Origin: a virus
Length of the DNA: 31,406 nt
IMG/VR virus record: IMGVR_UViG_3300017770_000084
Location: 1-31,406 of that record
Reading direction: 5' to 3' (one strand)
Position 1 is the first letter of the stretch. Each line of letters opens with the position of its first letter. Shown here one piece after another: positions 29,447 to 31,406 of the stretch. Under the pieces are notes generated by a model, which saw only the letters and a list, made by a program, of their open reading frames with translations, was not told where the DNA came from and searched no databases. The position numbers and the translations under genes are program-made.

Positions 29447-30640
29447 TTAGTTTTTATGACCCGCTCTTATTACATAGAAAGTAGTTTGATTTCCATTGCT
29501 CAAATCAAAGAGGGACCATGCTCCATATCCGGAGAGTTGTGATTTGTCATCTATGTCTACTGAAACCGCATCCCAGACATAAGGTTGCTGCCAGTAATTT
29601 GTAGTCCATATTTCCTGTCCTCCACCAGGGTAACTGGAAATGTTGCCTTGTCTCTTCTGGTGCATTAGATAAATGTCAGATGCTGAAAATGAACCTGTGT
29701 TATTTATATCAAGCCTCCAATAATCTTTTGAACTAAATGTATCTGATAATAACCTATCTTGAAACCAGTTAATATCTGAAGTTGTAAGTGTTGCTATTGT
29801 TGGAGAGATATCTATTGTAAAATCGTAATCATTGTAATTTAATGTAGTATTAAATGAATAATACCCATTTGAATCTGTTGTTGTAGTGGCTTGAGTTGTA
29901 TATGAGAATCCAACTTGGTTTTTATTCTGTGTCTTTAGATAAACAGTTTGTCCTGCAATACCTTGTTCTTCTGCACCTTTAATATAACCACTCGCTGTGA
30001 TAGGTACTGCGTTAGGATCTGTAGCAGACCATTCTGCAAATGGATGGCCGGGACTGAGTTGATTAAATTGACCTGTATTGTAGTTAGCAGGTATTTCATA
30101 TTGAAAATTAGCAGCACCTATACCACCAAAATTCTGTATTCTATATTCAAACTCATACCATGTATCTTTATCTAAGGTTGCCGTACCATAAGCCCATACA
30201 TTCCAACCATAATGTTTAGTAACTATATCATTAGTCTTACCAATACCTTTAATCATAAACTCATGTGAGTCATCTGTAAAAGTTCTAAATCTATATGTAC
30301 CTGTTTTATTAGGCTTAAACCAACCGGAATAGATAATTGCATATCTTTGGCTACTCCATCTTGGTGGATTCCATAGTTGATAAGGAGTATGATTACCACC
30401 TCTTGGACCTTGGTAACTTGTTATATCTATAGGTCCTTCCGTATAGAGTGTAGTACCGCCATCGGCAAGATTAACCATAGCGTCAAATTCTGAGTGAGAA
30501 TTAGCATTACCTGTATAATATTGACCTGATTGATTCCCACCGTAATGAGTCTTAAGTGACTTTATGTTTACGGTAGTCTGTGCATTAAGAATAGGCATTC
30601 CTAGAATAAAACATAAAAGGAATAACTTAAAGAATCTCAT
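29447..30640 (-). CDS. Secreted PA14-domain protein with a dockerin-like module
   Basis: 397 residues. The signal peptide ends about residue 20 (PILNAQ). A PA14-type beta-barrel (about 45-190) shows YSGWFKPNKTGTYRFRTFTD, DSHEFMIKG and WYEFEYRIQNFGG, all typical. Next, a CNA-B/carboxypeptidase-regulatory-like beta domain (about 212-280: TASGYIKGAEEQGIAGQTVY, then TTTTDSNGYYSF). Then a dockerin-like module (about 284-335) with LTTSDINWFQDRLLS and DINNTGSFSASDIYLMHQKR, whose D-x-N-x-x-G-x-x-x-x-x-D loop matches type I dockerins. It ends with a strand-rich tail. PA14 binds glycans in many adhesins. It opens the operon behind a promoter-like motif 10 nt upstream. Its dockerin could bind the cohesin-like domains of the next two products. 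Confidence 0.8.
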   Translation of the reverse strand: MRFFKLFLLCFILGMPILNAQTTVNIKSLKTHYGGNQSGQYYTGNANSHSEFDAMVNLADGGTTLYTEGPIDITSYQGPRGGNHTPYQLWNPPRWSSQRYAIIYSGWFKPNKTGTYRFRTFTDDSHEFMIKGIGKTNDIVTKHYGWNVWAYGTATLDKDTWYEFEYRIQNFGGIGAANFQYEIPANYNTGQFNQLSPGHPFAEWSATDPNAVPITASGYIKGAEEQGIAGQTVYLKTQNKNQVGFSYTTQATTTTDSNGYYSFNTTLNYNDYDFTIDISPTIATLTTSDINWFQDRLLSDTFSSKDYWRLDINNTGSFSASDIYLMHQKRQGNISSYPGGGQEIWTTNYWQQPYVWDAVSVDIDDKSQLSGYGAWSLFDLSNGNQTTFYVIRAGHKN

Positions 30641-30650
30641 ATTAGTCTAA

Positions 30651-30670
30651 ACTATTTTTAGTATTTATTT
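30651..30670 (-). promoter_or_regulatory. Candidate promoter of the export operon
   Basis: The minus strand reads AAATAAATACTAAAAATAGT, ending 10 nt before the ATG at 30640. The ATACTAAAAATAG part is identical to the element at 8584-8602 and differs by one base from that at 15578-15596. This suggests expression with the virion genes, that is late, although the products are exported. Confidence 0.45.
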
Positions 30671-30718
30671 TTAATGACCAATATTTTTAATAGAAATTTC
30701 TTATTTCCTTATAAAACT

Positions 30719-30744
30719 AAAAAAGACCGGATAAACCGGCCTTT
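30719..30744 (-). terminator. Rho-independent terminator after the hexapeptide-repeat gene
   Basis: On the minus strand AAAGGCCGG pairs with CCGGTCTTT around a 5-nt loop (9 bp, one G-T), followed by a T-run. It is 16 nt beyond the stop at 30761. It separates that gene from the export operon, which begins 79 nt further on. Confidence 0.85.
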
Positions 30745-30760
30745 ATAAAAATACTATTTT

Positions 30761-31207
30761 TTATTCTTCAATATGAACTACTGATCCTGATGGGATAACA
30801 GTATTTGCAGGAATATTTACACCTTCATTAATAGTTACATTATCTCCAATTGTTACACCGTCCCCAATAATACAATTATTGTCAATAATAGTGCCGGCTC
30901 CAATGTAAACACCATTACCTATACTAGTACCTGGTCTAATTAGTGAACAGCAGCCAACAATTAACCCTTCACCTACTCTTACATCATCTAAGTTATTGCA
31001 TCCTTTAAAAAATGTATTAATAGTACTTCCTTTTAATTGAATATCCATTGCTGATAATCTATCTTCACCGGATTGTAATGCAACGACCCATTCACCTGGT
31101 CCTGCTTGCGGGTAATCATCCTTGTTAAATAATTGATAAGACCCTTGTGTTAAGAGAGAAGAAACTTTAGTATACCAATCGCCTTCTCCACAGTAAATGT
31201 TTAACAT
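30761..31207 (-). CDS. Left-handed beta-helix (hexapeptide repeat) protein, acyltransferase-like
   Basis: 148 residues. From about 75 to 143 the sequence is a run of hexapeptides (VRVGEGLIVGCCSLIRPGTS, IGNGVYIGAGTIIDNNCI, IGDGVTIGDNVTINEGVN), i.e. a left-handed parallel beta-helix as in sugar N- or O-acyltransferases (NeuD/PglD, LpxA, WbbJ types). The N-terminal 70 residues are short and I do not recognise them; NeuD/PglD would have a nucleotide-binding domain of similar position but larger. No catalytic His within the coil is seen, so it could also be structural (phage spikes use beta-helices). Possible role: modification of surface sugars. It has its own terminator, and the promoter-like ACTAAATATATA lies 17 nt upstream. 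Confidence 0.72.
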   Translation of the reverse strand: MLNIYCGEGDWYTKVSSLLTQGSYQLFNKDDYPQAGPGEWVVALQSGEDRLSAMDIQLKGSTINTFFKGCNNLDDVRVGEGLIVGCCSLIRPGTSIGNGVYIGAGTIIDNNCIIGDGVTIGDNVTINEGVNIPANTVIPSGSVVHIEE

Positions 31208-31224
31208 ATTCTTTATTGTTTTTT

Positions 31225-31233
31225 TATATATTT
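31225..31233 (-). promoter_or_regulatory. Candidate promoter for the hexapeptide-repeat gene
   Basis: The minus strand reads AAATATATA, 17 nt before the ATG at 31207, followed by an A-run (AAAAAAAC). Its first bases belong to the TAA stop of the truncated gene upstream (AACTAAATATATA), as in several other spacers of this window. Confidence 0.4.
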
Positions 31234-31406
31234 AGTTAGTGTAAGTTATATCTAAATTACCTGCTGTAGTATCAGTTACCCAATAAGGTGGTGGTGAAGT
31301 AACACTTTGTAAGTAAATGCTACTTTCAGGTTTCATCATCTCTTCAATCTCTTCATCAGTAAAATCCTCTAACATATTATTCATTACCATATCCAATGCA
31401 TGATCC
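31232..31406 (-). CDS. C-terminal end of a protein cut by the window edge
   Basis: 57 codons plus TAA remain; the start lies beyond the window. The visible end has an acidic helix (MLEDFTDEEIEEMMKP) and a polar tail with SPPPYWVTDTTAGN. No family can be assigned from this fragment. Confidence 0.7.
   Translation of the reverse strand, partial: DHALDMVMNNMLEDFTDEEIEEMMKPESSIYLQSVTSPPPYWVTDTTAGNLDITYTN

Noticed and set aside
24304-30640. Region interpreted as host chromosome (exported proteins, T9SS domain)
   Set aside because: It is continuous with phage genes on both sides, with the same low-GC composition, tight overlaps and promoter-like motifs; no integrase, attachment site or insertion sequence is seen. 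A phage origin is preferred, though ultimate acquisition from a host is likely.

Overview
The window reads as part of a large, AT-rich, T4-like contractile-tailed phage (myovirus) genome whose host is probably a Bacteroidetes bacterium, most likely a marine Flavobacteriia. The phage assignment rests on a baseplate block (gp5-like spike, gp27-like hub, gp53/LysM-like wedge protein), a 1386-residue collagen-like fibre, a standalone polynucleotide 3'-phosphatase domain, an ATP-dependent DNA ligase, a dCMP deaminase, a phage-borne tRNA, and densely packed, overlapping genes. The host guess rests on exported proteins with Bacteroidetes-style signal peptides (ending in SAQ, NAQ or YSQ), a type IX secretion C-terminal sorting domain, a Bacteroidetes-type ribosomal protein bS21, and A/T-rich leaders without obvious Shine-Dalgarno sequences.

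Layout. 1-2362 (minus): a truncated amidoligase-like gene, an S1-domain RNA-binding protein and a small Ala/Gly-rich protein. 2394-15568 (minus): the virion block, with spike, two probable tube/baseplate proteins, hub, LysM wedge protein, five unknown small proteins, the giant fibre and one further unknown. 15595-18010 (minus): nucleotide and DNA metabolism (dCMP deaminase, HAD phosphatase, DNA ligase). 18094-19940 (minus): five overlapping genes including a DnaJ-type co-chaperone, a UVR-motif protein and a four-helix membrane protein. 20012-21511 is the only plus-strand island; its first three products carry N-terminal peptides resembling T4 capsid-targeting sequences. 21515-24175 (minus): 2OG-Fe(II) oxygenase, membrane-anchored glucosaminidase, two tiny membrane proteins (one a PspC domain), PNK-type phosphatase, bS21, tRNA-Gln(UUG) and a membrane-anchored coiled-coil protein. 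24304-24732: a small outer-membrane barrel with its own terminator. 24925-30640 (minus): a tight seven-gene operon in which six products have signal peptides. 30761 to the end: a hexapeptide-repeat protein and a truncated gene.

How it may work together. The most unusual part is the 24925-30640 operon. It combines a PA14 plus dockerin-like protein, a cohesin-like plus dockerin-like protein, a cohesin-like protein with a T9SS sorting domain, a small membrane protein, a CsgG-like protein, a Ser/Asn-rich outer-membrane protein and a small periplasmic protein. I infer a phage-encoded cell-surface assembly that is made in the infected host and uses the host's type IX system. Second in interest are the translation set (S1-like, bS21, and a tRNA-Gln whose codon CAA dominates the fibre repeats) and the putative injected internal head proteins. 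A recurrent AT-rich motif (AATATATA or AATAAATA followed by an A-run), often overlapping the upstream stop codon, is a candidate late promoter. No intergenic stretch exceeds 300 bases.
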